From contig JAGBZO010000020.1 of NCBI GenBank assembly GCA_017628205.1, positions 89,935 to 153,934 on the forward strand: a stretch of 64,000 nt of DNA, in the 5' to 3' direction. Below are positions 27,698 through 35,447 of this stretch, one piece after another. Below the pieces are notes generated by a model. It saw nothing but the letters and a program-made list of their open reading frames with translations, was not told the DNA's origin and did no database searches. Numbering within the stretch: position 1 is the stretch's first letter; every line of letters begins with the position of its first letter. The position numbers were made by a program, and so were the translations under genes. This DNA comes from Duodenibacillus sp. (lineage in GTDB: Bacteria > Pseudomonadota > Gammaproteobacteria > Burkholderiales > Burkholderiaceae_F).

Positions 27698-29890
27698 CTA
27701 GTGCTCGGACATCGAAATATGATCTACGGGGAAGATGATGGTTACGAGGGCGCCCAGTGTCGACCCCTGCTCGTCAACGCGGTTTTCGAGTGAGATTTTG
27801 GCTCGATGCTCTTCCACGATTTTCTTAACCATCGGCAATCCGAGCCCGGTTCCGGTCGCCTTCGTTGTAATGTAAGGTTCAAAGGCCTTGGACAAAATAT
27901 GCGATGGGAAGCCGGAGCCGTTGTCTTGGATTTCCAGTCGCAGGGCCACGACTTTGTCGTCGGACTGGCGTGTAACCAAACTCGTCGTCATGCCAATAAA
28001 CGGATCGGGCAGTTCGCTGGTTGCGTCCACAGCGTTGCCGATCAGATTGTGAATGATTTGACGAAGCTGAGTTTCGTCGCCGCGAATCAGCGGCGGGTTC
28101 GAGACGAAATGCGTTTCGATGTGCGTGCCGGCGGTATGGTAGAGGTTGACGACCTCTTCAAACAGATGGTTGACATTTAACGGTAGCAGGTTGGCCGTCG
28201 GCAATTTGGCGTAGTCTCGGAAGTCGTTCACCATTTGCTTCATCGAGTCGACTTGGTTGACGATGGTTCCGCAAGCGCGATTAAGCAAAGCGGCGTCTTT
28301 CTCGTCCAATCTGTCGGACAATTTCATTTGCAAGCGCTCGGCTGCCAAACGGATCGGCGTCAACGGATTCTTGATTTCGTGTGCGAGGCGGCGGGCGACT
28401 TCACCCCATGCCAACGCACGTTGAGCATCGATGACCGCACTCATATCGTCAAAGACGATGACCCACCCGTGACCGTTTTCAAAGTTGATGTGAGAACCGC
28501 GCACAAAGAGCGTGATCGGCGTTTCGGAATGCAACCTGGCGATGTCGACTTCGATGTGAATGTCGTTGTCATCGGCCACTTTCAACTCGTCGTTGATCAC
28601 ATTGGCCAGTTCCGGTTCGATGGATGCCAGACGTTGCCCCGGCGTCAATTGTGCGGGTGCCAAAATGGTGTTGGCACCCGAGTTCGCCATGATGATCGTC
28701 AGTTCTTCGTCGACAACGATAACTCCGGAGGACAGATTGCTCAGGATGTGTTCCAGATAGGAGCGAGCTCGTTCGGCCTTGGCTCGTTGGTTTTCTACAT
28801 TCGTTCGAGCTTCCGCAACCTGAGCGACCATGGAGTTGAAAGAGCGGGTCAACTCGTTGATTTCATTGTCGCCTTCAAACTCTTTAATCGGTGCCAAATC
28901 GCCTTCTGCCACTTTTTTCGTACCGTTGGCCAACTGCAAAATGGGCGCGGTCATCGTACGAGCCATATACAAGGCGATGGCTACGGCGGCGAAAACGGCC
29001 AACAACATCGTCAGCGTCAAAGTGATGCGATAAATCTGTTGCAGGGCTTCTCGGGTAAGCGCCAACTCTTGGTATTCACGATAACCGTTCAGTAAGCCAA
29101 CGGCATTTTTGGCCAATTCGGCAGGAACAGGCACGATCAGCTGCAAAAAGAGCTCATCTTTCGCTAAATAGTTCGATTTGAGGGGGACGATGGCACAGAT
29201 GCGCATGGGGGTTGTCGCGTCCGCGGTGTCACCGTGCAATTGACTGATGGCCCCTTGGTTGCGAGCCGTTTCGAACTCGTAGTCGCCCGGACGATCGTCG
29301 ATTTCTTGAGACGGTCCTTGCAATGCATTGGAAGACATCGAGCTGAACAGCCGTTTGCCGGACGCGTTCCAAATATAAGCGAAATCGACGGCGGCCGATG
29401 TGCGCAACATGTCCAAATCGTTTTGGAGTTGTTCGGCGGGCGTTTCCGACAAAGATGTGGCAATGCGCCGAGCCGTGACTTTGAGTTGCGTTTGCTCGCG
29501 ATCCATGATGTCGCTTGTCAACGAAACGCCCGCGTCAAGCGCGTGTTCGATGCGGATATCAAACCATGAATCGATGGATCGGCCGATGAACTGATTGGAA
29601 ATGAAGTAAATGAGGATGCAAGGAACGATGGACATGATCCCCATGGTCATTGCGAGTTTGCCCGTCATCCGGGACCCGTAAACGCCGTGACGCCATCGTT
29701 GAATGATGCGGTAAATGATGCTGCTGATGAAAATAAACAACGACAACGTGATGAAGACGTTGACGATCAGCAACAACGGAAAGTAGCGTTCGAAAACGCG
29801 GGAGCTTGCTCCGCCGACCGCCGTCAATACGAGTAAGACGACTCCCAAGAAAGTGAGGCCGAGGAAGATAACCCGTAACCAACGCGGCAT
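27698..29890 (-). CDS. NtrY-like membrane sensor histidine kinase
   Basis: 730-residue kinase. Three N-terminal helices and a fourth near residue 290 bracket an extracytoplasmic sensor region; then come HAMP (MTAPILQLANGTKKVAEGDL), a PAS domain, the HisKA motif RRLAHEIKNPLTPIRLAAERL with the phospho-His, and HATPase boxes NLIGNAVDAT, DNGSGF and GTGLGLPMVKKIVEEH. The layout is that of NtrY. It starts nine bases after DUF4390 and precedes its regulator by 136 bases. Confidence 0.92.
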   Translation of the reverse strand: MPRWLRVIFLGLTFLGVVLLVLTAVGGASSRVFERYFPLLLIVNVFITLSLFIFISSIIYRIIQRWRHGVYGSRMTGKLAMTMGIMSIVPCILIYFISNQFIGRSIDSWFDIRIEHALDAGVSLTSDIMDREQTQLKVTARRIATSLSETPAEQLQNDLDMLRTSAAVDFAYIWNASGKRLFSSMSSNALQGPSQEIDDRPGDYEFETARNQGAISQLHGDTADATTPMRICAIVPLKSNYLAKDELFLQLIVPVPAELAKNAVGLLNGYREYQELALTREALQQIYRITLTLTMLLAVFAAVAIALYMARTMTAPILQLANGTKKVAEGDLAPIKEFEGDNEINELTRSFNSMVAQVAEARTNVENQRAKAERARSYLEHILSNLSSGVIVVDEELTIIMANSGANTILAPAQLTPGQRLASIEPELANVINDELKVADDNDIHIEVDIARLHSETPITLFVRGSHINFENGHGWVIVFDDMSAVIDAQRALAWGEVARRLAHEIKNPLTPIRLAAERLQMKLSDRLDEKDAALLNRACGTIVNQVDSMKQMVNDFRDYAKLPTANLLPLNVNHLFEEVVNLYHTAGTHIETHFVSNPPLIRGDETQLRQIIHNLIGNAVDATSELPDPFIGMTTSLVTRQSDDKVVALRLEIQDNGSGFPSHILSKAFEPYITTKATGTGLGLPMVKKIVEEHRAKISLENRVDEQGSTLGALVTIIFPVDHISMSEH

Positions 29891-29899
29891 GAGAAATCC

Positions 29900-30493
29900 T
29901 TAAGAGGTTAATTGGTCGGCGGAAAGCGGAACGGATACCCAATCGCTGTCGAGTTCCCAGTCGGAGGATCCTCCGATGGACACTTGCAACGGTTTCGGAA
30001 GTTGTGAAAGATCAAGGCGAACACGGGTTTCGGCGATGTACGGATCGATGCTCTGGAAAGACATCAAATCAGCAACGTGCCAGTCTCGGACGTGTAGCAA
30101 CAGCGGAACGACCGACTCCAACGAGTCGAACGACTGAGTGAGCCCTCCGCGAGACAGTCGATACTGGCGAGAGAGCGGAGAATAACTAAGGCGCTGCACC
30201 AGTTGGGCTGAACTCAACTCCTTGTTCAACCAGTACCAACGACTTTTTTCAAGTCGAAACTCGTAGATGAAATACAAGGAGATCCCGCGACGTAGGCTGT
30301 CGAGCAACATGGTGGAGAGCTCGAACTCCCAGTCTACGGAAAGGTACAGGCCGGGGGGCGTGTTATTGGGATCTCTGTACAGCGAGGCGTGCTTCATGTT
30401 GACGTTGTTGTCCGCGGCCATGGCAAAAGACGGCACCGACGCAACAATCGGTGCCGTCAATGCGGCGGTGCAAAGACGACGACGAGAAATCAT
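29900..30493 (-). CDS. DUF4390 domain-containing exported protein
   Basis: 197-residue protein with a signal peptide containing three arginines (MISRRRLCTAALTAPIVASVPSFAMA). The mature part matches DUF4390: LSVDWEFELSTMLLDSLRRGISLYFIYEF, then WYWLNKE and YRLSRGGLTQSFDSLE. Its ATG overlaps the rsmB stop (ATGA) and ntrY follows nine bases later; this rsmB-DUF4390-ntrY-ntrX order recurs in Betaproteobacteria. Function unknown, but the setting suggests a cell-envelope role linked to the NtrY sensor. Confidence 0.85.
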   Translation of the reverse strand: MISRRRLCTAALTAPIVASVPSFAMAADNNVNMKHASLYRDPNNTPPGLYLSVDWEFELSTMLLDSLRRGISLYFIYEFRLEKSRWYWLNKELSSAQLVQRLSYSPLSRQYRLSRGGLTQSFDSLESVVPLLLHVRDWHVADLMSFQSIDPYIAETRVRLDLSQLPKPLQVSIGGSSDWELDSDWVSVPLSADQLTS

Positions 30494-31809
30494 GAGTGTT
30501 TTACGAGCAAAGCATAAAAAAATCCGTCATGCACTGCAGGTAAAGGGGAGTCTTGGCGCTCCATATTTTCCGTCGGTACGAGAGTCAACGAGGCCGGTAG
30601 GCCGGGGTAGATCTCGAGTTGTTCCGCGTCGGCATGACGATCAAGGAAGGATTTGATCTGTTGAGATCCTTCCTCCTCGAAAACCGAGCATACGACATAG
30701 AGTAACTTTCCGCCAACCTTTACCAAGGGCCAAAGGGCATCGAGCAAGTTTTTCTGTTGTAATGCAAGCGCATTGATATCTTCGGGTCTACGTGAAAAAA
30801 CGATGTCGGGATGACGGCGCACGATACCGCTGGCCGTGCACGGTGCATCGAGCAAAACGGAATCGAACGGTTTTCCGTCCCACCAGGCGTCCGTTTGTCC
30901 GGCATCCGTTGTGACGACATTTTGAGCGTTCAACCCTAAACGCGACAAATTGTCGTTGATGCGCTTGGCTCGAATCGGATCTTTTTCCAGAGCGGTAACC
31001 TCAACGTCCGCCAGTTCCAACAAATGCGCCGTCTTGCCGCCGGGGGCGGCACAGGCGTCAAGAATGCGTTCTCCGTTTTTCGGAGCCAAAATTTGCGCGG
31101 CCAGTTGCGCGCCTGCATCTTGAACGCTGACGATGCCGCTGCGGAAGCCCGGCAGGCGATCGACCGGCATCGGCGAGGAAAGCAGGATCCCGTCGGCTCC
31201 GATGGGAGTGGCGTCGATTCCTTGTTCCGCCACTTCCCGACACCATTGTTCATTTGTTGTTTTTCGACGGTTGGCACGCAAAATCATGGGTGGACGACGA
31301 CGTTGCAACTCCAGCATGGTCTGAGCCGTTTGTTCGCCCAACGTCTTGCTCATCTTGTTGATCCACCACATCGGCGCATTCAAACGGACGGCTTTGTCCT
31401 TGTACGCAAGTTTGAGCAAGGTTTCGCGCTCGCGACCGAAACGACGCAAGCAGGCGTTGATAAATCCGGAAGCGGACAAGGTCTGTTTGTGAGATTTAGC
31501 CAAGCACACCGCCTCATTGACAATGGCGTAGGACTTCTCGGGCTCTTCGATCAGCAAGCTCAGTACAACCAACAACAAGGCTTTGACCGGTTCGCTCGGG
31601 GAGCGGGAGGCCAATTTGCGCAAAAGGAATTCGGCGGCCATACAGTGACGGGTAGCCGTGTAAGTCACGGATTGTGCCGCCGCCTTTTCTTCAGGGTTGC
31701 ATCCGCGACAGACGATGTCCAGGGCTTTCTCCAAAGAGGCTCCCGCCTGCATTTGGGTGCGAACGTCAATGCCCAAAGCGATGGATCGGGATAACGCTAC
31801 GGAACTCAT
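30490..31809 (-). CDS. rsmB: 16S rRNA m5C967 methyltransferase
   Basis: About 439 residues: an N-terminal NusB-like RNA-binding domain (to about residue 140) and a SAM-dependent methyltransferase. Motifs are ACAAPGGKTAHLLEL (SAM loop), LLDAPCTASGIVRRHPD (first catalytic-region Cys) and VVCSVFEEEGSQ (second Cys). The ATG at 31809 overlaps the fmt TGA (ATGA), which fixes the start; longer frames run into fmt. Confidence 0.94.
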   Translation of the reverse strand: MSSVALSRSIALGIDVRTQMQAGASLEKALDIVCRGCNPEEKAAAQSVTYTATRHCMAAEFLLRKLASRSPSEPVKALLLVVLSLLIEEPEKSYAIVNEAVCLAKSHKQTLSASGFINACLRRFGRERETLLKLAYKDKAVRLNAPMWWINKMSKTLGEQTAQTMLELQRRRPPMILRANRRKTTNEQWCREVAEQGIDATPIGADGILLSSPMPVDRLPGFRSGIVSVQDAGAQLAAQILAPKNGERILDACAAPGGKTAHLLELADVEVTALEKDPIRAKRINDNLSRLGLNAQNVVTTDAGQTDAWWDGKPFDSVLLDAPCTASGIVRRHPDIVFSRRPEDINALALQQKNLLDALWPLVKVGGKLLYVVCSVFEEEGSQQIKSFLDRHADAEQLEIYPGLPASLTLVPTENMERQDSPLPAVHDGFFYALLVKHS

Positions 31810-32762
31810 GCCAAGATTTCTCCTTCGCTGATCGGGAAGCTTTGCAAGAACGGACCGACGTCCATGGCCGGTTTGCCCGCTTTTTGAAGTCGAGTGCACT
31901 CAATGGCTTTGTCACCGCAAGCAATGACAAGCTTTTTCTTCGAGCAAAGAACTTCTCCGGGGGCGCCTTTGCCGTCGCAGACGCGGGCAAACCAAATTTT
32001 GAAAGTTTCTCCGTTACGTTGCGCCGTAGCGGAGGGGAACGGATTGAACGCTCGAATACAACGACAGACTTCATCGGCCGAGGCGTTCCAATTGACGGGG
32101 CTTTCCGACTTCAAAATCTTTTCGGCATATACGACCCCTTCTTCGGGCTGTGCCGTGTATGTCAGTCGGTCGGCCCTGGTCAAGGCGTCGACGATGGCGT
32201 CCGCTCCCAGTTGGGACAAACGAGTCGTCAGCGTTTCCGCCGTATCGTCTTCGGTAATCGGGGTGGTGACCAGTTCGATCATGGGCCCCGTATCAAGACC
32301 GAGTTCCATTTTCATGAGCGTAACGCCAGTTTCGGCGTCACCGCTTTGAATGGCTCGTTGAATCGGGGCGGCACCTCGCCAACGAGGCAAAATGGAAGCG
32401 TGCAAGTTGATGCTTTTGATATCCTTGTTCACGCCGATGCCCTTGGCAGCTTCAAGCGCTCGCATCGGAAGGATCAAACCGTAAGCGGCCACGATCAACA
32501 CGTCGGACTCGGTCGCTTCCAACGCGGCGAGAGCTGTTTGTGCTTCTTCGGGCGATTTTTTGACGGATAAAGTCAAAGGACTGAGAACGGGAATGCCGTG
32601 AGCCAAGGCCACTTCTTTGACGGGCGAGGCTTTGAGTTTCAAACCGCGACCGCTCGGACGGTCAGGTTGCGTTAAAACAAGGGTGATTTCATGACCCGCG
32701 GAGATGAGTGCCTGCAAAGCAGTCGCGGCAAAAGGCGGTGTTCCTGCAAAAGCAATACGCAT
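31806..32762 (-). CDS. fmt: Methionyl-tRNA formyltransferase
   Basis: Formylates initiator Met-tRNA using 10-formyl-THF. About 318 residues beginning MRIAFAGTPPFAATAL, with the catalytic Asn-His in INLHASILPRWRGAAPIQRAI and the Asp in LGLDTGPMI, and a C-terminal OB-like tRNA-binding domain. The ATG at 32762 fits the family N-terminus; the in-frame codon 63 bases upstream is unlikely. Usually next to def; here an oppositely oriented hydrolase gene separates the two. Confidence 0.95.
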   Translation of the reverse strand: MRIAFAGTPPFAATALQALISAGHEITLVLTQPDRPSGRGLKLKASPVKEVALAHGIPVLSPLTLSVKKSPEEAQTALAALEATESDVLIVAAYGLILPMRALEAAKGIGVNKDIKSINLHASILPRWRGAAPIQRAIQSGDAETGVTLMKMELGLDTGPMIELVTTPITEDDTAETLTTRLSQLGADAIVDALTRADRLTYTAQPEEGVVYAEKILKSESPVNWNASADEVCRCIRAFNPFPSATAQRNGETFKIWFARVCDGKGAPGEVLCSKKKLVIACGDKAIECTRLQKAGKPAMDVGPFLQSFPISEGEILA

Positions 32763-32899
32763 GACAGATGGATTTCCGATAAAGTAGGGATTGATGCAAC
32801 TGTAATTCAGAGACGGTTGCTCCAACTATAACGTGCAATTGTACCTCTGCAATTTGCGCTGATCGATTTTTATAGACGAGATTCCCGTCCTTAGTCACC

Positions 32900-33799
32900 A
32901 TGCCACATAACGTCAACAAAACCATTCGCATATCGCATTACAGCTACGGCGACGCTTCGCTGCCGACGTTGATTTTGATTATGGGGTTGGGTATGCCGGC
33001 AGCGGCATGGCCGATGCGATTGATTCAAGAGTTGGTTCGCAAAGGCCTGCATGTGGTGACTTTGGACAATCGCGATAGCGGCCGAAGTGATATCTGCCAA
33101 GACGAAATGTCCTCGCTCAAGGTCATGGGGGCGATTGCCCGTTACGTTGCCGGAGGCAGCGTTAGCGCTCCGTATCGACTTGAAGATATGGCTTCGGATG
33201 TCGAACGGGTGATGGATGAATTGGGCATTGCCCGCGCCCATGTCGCCGGTATTTCAATGGGAGGCATGATCGCTCAGGTTCTGGCGACAACCGCGCCTCA
33301 TCGCGTAATAACGTTGACGTGTTTGTCCAGCGCGACGGGGAACCCACGTACCGGGTTGGGTAAGTTGTCGGCCATCAAGGCAATTTTGATGCCGCCGGGG
33401 AACGTAGAAACGGAAGAAGGGTTGCGAGAGCACTATCGCAACACGATGAAGGCCATCGGTACGCGTGACAACGAGTACGACAATCAGGATATTGACCGGG
33501 TGATTGCCGTACTGCGGGAGCATCCCGTTCCGATTCAGGCGACCGAACGTCAGTTGATGGCGATTTTAGCCAGCGGGGATCGACGCCAACAGTTGCGTCA
33601 GTTGTCGGTGCCTACGTTGGTGATTCACGGAAGGGAAGATCCCCTGTTGCCGATCAGTGCGGGACGGGAAATTATGGCGGCCATTCCCGGAGCGAAAATG
33701 ATGGAAATCGAGCGTATGGGGCATGATCTGCCCGACTTCGCCATTGATCAGGTGGCCGAAGCAATCGCCGCCCATTGCTATGCGGCGGCGATTCGATGA
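32900..33799 (+). CDS. Alpha/beta hydrolase
   Basis: 299-residue hydrolase with LILIMGLGMPAAAWP (oxyanion region), VTLDNRDSGRSD, nucleophile elbow VAGISMGGMIAQ, acid in IHGREDPLLP and catalytic His in MGHDLPD. The triad is complete. Similar to soluble esterase or haloperoxidase-like enzymes; the substrate is not deducible. No clear ribosome site precedes the ATG. It is inserted between fmt and def on the opposite strand, which breaks a normally contiguous block and may reflect a local rearrangement. Confidence 0.8.
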   Translation: MPHNVNKTIRISHYSYGDASLPTLILIMGLGMPAAAWPMRLIQELVRKGLHVVTLDNRDSGRSDICQDEMSSLKVMGAIARYVAGGSVSAPYRLEDMASDVERVMDELGIARAHVAGISMGGMIAQVLATTAPHRVITLTCLSSATGNPRTGLGKLSAIKAILMPPGNVETEEGLREHYRNTMKAIGTRDNEYDNQDIDRVIAVLREHPVPIQATERQLMAILASGDRRQQLRQLSVPTLVIHGREDPLLPISAGREIMAAIPGAKMMEIERMGHDLPDFAIDQVAEAIAAHCYAAAIR

Positions 33800-33802
33800 C
33801 GA

Positions 33803-34330
33803 TTACGCTTGTTTTTTTGCGTTTCGGGCTTCTTCCTTGCGTCGTTTGGCCAGTTTGGCCGTCGCACGGGATTTTTTCAGTTGGCTGAGATGATCGACGA
33901 AGACTTTGCCGTTCAGGTGGTCTACTTCATGTTGAATACAAACGGCCATGAGTTCGTCGCATTCCATTTCGAAGGGCTGTCCGTCCAGATCTTGAGCCTT
34001 GACCAAAACGCGGCTGGGACGTTCAACCTTTTCATAAATGCCGGGCAGAGAAAGGCAGCCTTCCTCGCACGTCGTAGCCTCTTCGGTCAGCGGCGTTAAA
34101 ACGGGATTGACGAAGACCTTGAGTTGATTTTTTTCTTCGGAAATGTCCACGACGACCATTCGAATGCAACGACCGATTTGCGGAGCGGCCAAACCGACGC
34201 CGGGAGCGTCGTACATGGTGTCAGCCATGTCCGCGGCCAATGTCTTGAGGTCTTCGTTGAACTCCGTTACGGGTTCGCAAACGCGGGACAAACGGCTGTC
34301 GGGGTACTGAACGATGGGCAAAATGGCCAC
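33803..34330 (-). CDS. def: Peptide deformylase
   Basis: Removes the N-formyl group from nascent proteins. 175 residues with all three metal-site motifs: GVGLAAPQIG, EEGCLSLPG (Cys ligand) and QHEVDHLNG (two His and the catalytic Glu). The C-terminus has a Lys/Arg-rich tail. Start is GTG, eight bases after GGAG. Divergent from the DprA-like gene and convergent with the hydrolase, three bases apart. Confidence 0.95.
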   Translation of the reverse strand: MAILPIVQYPDSRLSRVCEPVTEFNEDLKTLAADMADTMYDAPGVGLAAPQIGRCIRMVVVDISEEKNQLKVFVNPVLTPLTEEATTCEEGCLSLPGIYEKVERPSRVLVKAQDLDGQPFEMECDELMAVCIQHEVDHLNGKVFVDHLSQLKKSRATAKLAKRRKEEARNAKKQA

Positions 34331-34414
34331 GAGGAGCTCTCCAAAAGATAGAAAAAAGTATGGAACAATTATTCAACGATGAACTATATCGCGTTTGGTC
34401 GGAGTGTAAAGGAT

Positions 34415-35284
34415 ATGTGTGTAAAAGGCGATGAACGTTTGGCTTGGTTACGTTTTGCCTGTGTTCAGGAGTTTCCCGTATCGCTTCTGTTGGCTTTGTT
34501 GCAAGAGTTCCAGTTGCCCGAGACCGTCTTCGAGGTGCCGCAACGACTGTTGGTCAAGTCGGTCGGCGAGAAATGGGCTCGTGAACTGCAATCGCATGAC
34601 GTGTTGGACAAGGCGAAAGAGTGCGAGCGATGGTTGGACAAAACGCCCAATGCGGGCATTGTGACCATTACCGATCCTGATTACCCCCGCCTGCTGTTGC
34701 AAGCCGGTGTCGCGCCGGCCGTGTTGTTTTACCGGGGGAATCGTTCTTTGATGAGTCGTCCAAGTCTCGGGATTGTCGGGACGCAAGCGCCCGATCGCGA
34801 GGGAACCGACAACGCTTGGAACTTTGCCAAAGCGATTGGCTCTCGCGGGATCTCCGTCGCGACGACCCTCAACGCCGGCGTCGCTCAATGGGCCGCTCAA
34901 TCGGCGTTGAAGGCGGGCGTCGGTACGATCGGCGTAGCGCCGTGCGGTATTGACCGGTGTTTTCCGACTGCACAAAAGACCTTGTATCAACAAGTCTCCA
35001 AAGAGGGGCTCGTCATATCGGCATTTGCTCCCGGACGGGAGTTTACGGAAGATAACGCGCGCAATCAGGCTGAGCTGTTGGTCGGATTGGTCGGTGGTAT
35101 TTTGGTCGTGCAAAGCCAACCCCACGACGTCAATGCGCGAATAGCGAAACTGGCCGGGGAATGGGGCAGGGACGTATTTGTCATTCCTGGCTCGATTCAC
35201 TCGCCTCAATACAAGGGTAACCACCGATTGATACGCCAAGGGGCAACGCTTGTGGAAAGTGTGGATGATCTCTTGGAGAGATGA
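34415..35284 (+). CDS. dprA: Divergent DprA/Smf-like protein
   Basis: About 289 residues with the Rossmann-like DprA domain. The ATG at 34415 lies ten bases after GGAG; one at 34379 has no site. DprA loads RecA on incoming single-stranded DNA in natural transformation. Here several normally strict motifs are altered: the GSR-type start is GIVGTQAPDREGTDN, the SGLARGID loop reads TTLNAGVAQ, and the FPRRNRIIAGLS region reads FTEDNARNQAELLVGLVG. The C-terminal VIPGSIHSPQYKGNHRLIRQGA block is retained. The DprA winged-helix tail is absent. Its place next to def supports orthology, but activity is uncertain. Confidence 0.75.
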   Translation: MCVKGDERLAWLRFACVQEFPVSLLLALLQEFQLPETVFEVPQRLLVKSVGEKWARELQSHDVLDKAKECERWLDKTPNAGIVTITDPDYPRLLLQAGVAPAVLFYRGNRSLMSRPSLGIVGTQAPDREGTDNAWNFAKAIGSRGISVATTLNAGVAQWAAQSALKAGVGTIGVAPCGIDRCFPTAQKTLYQQVSKEGLVISAFAPGREFTEDNARNQAELLVGLVGGILVVQSQPHDVNARIAKLAGEWGRDVFVIPGSIHSPQYKGNHRLIRQGATLVESVDDLLER

Positions 35285-35447
35285 GTCAACGTTGTTTTTT
35301 CAGAAGTTTTTCAATCTTTCAACGGAAAATACGTTGATAGGAGGAAACAGAAAAACGGCGTGAGTTTTTCTTTTTTGCTCAAGTGTTGATATTCTGAAAA
35401 AAGAAAGCGTGCTCGAAAGAGCCTAAGAACCAAGAGAACTAGAAAAA

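Noticed and set aside
34360-34434. A 24-codon frame starting before dprA
   Set aside because: No ribosome site, no amino acid bias of a leader peptide and no terminator after it.
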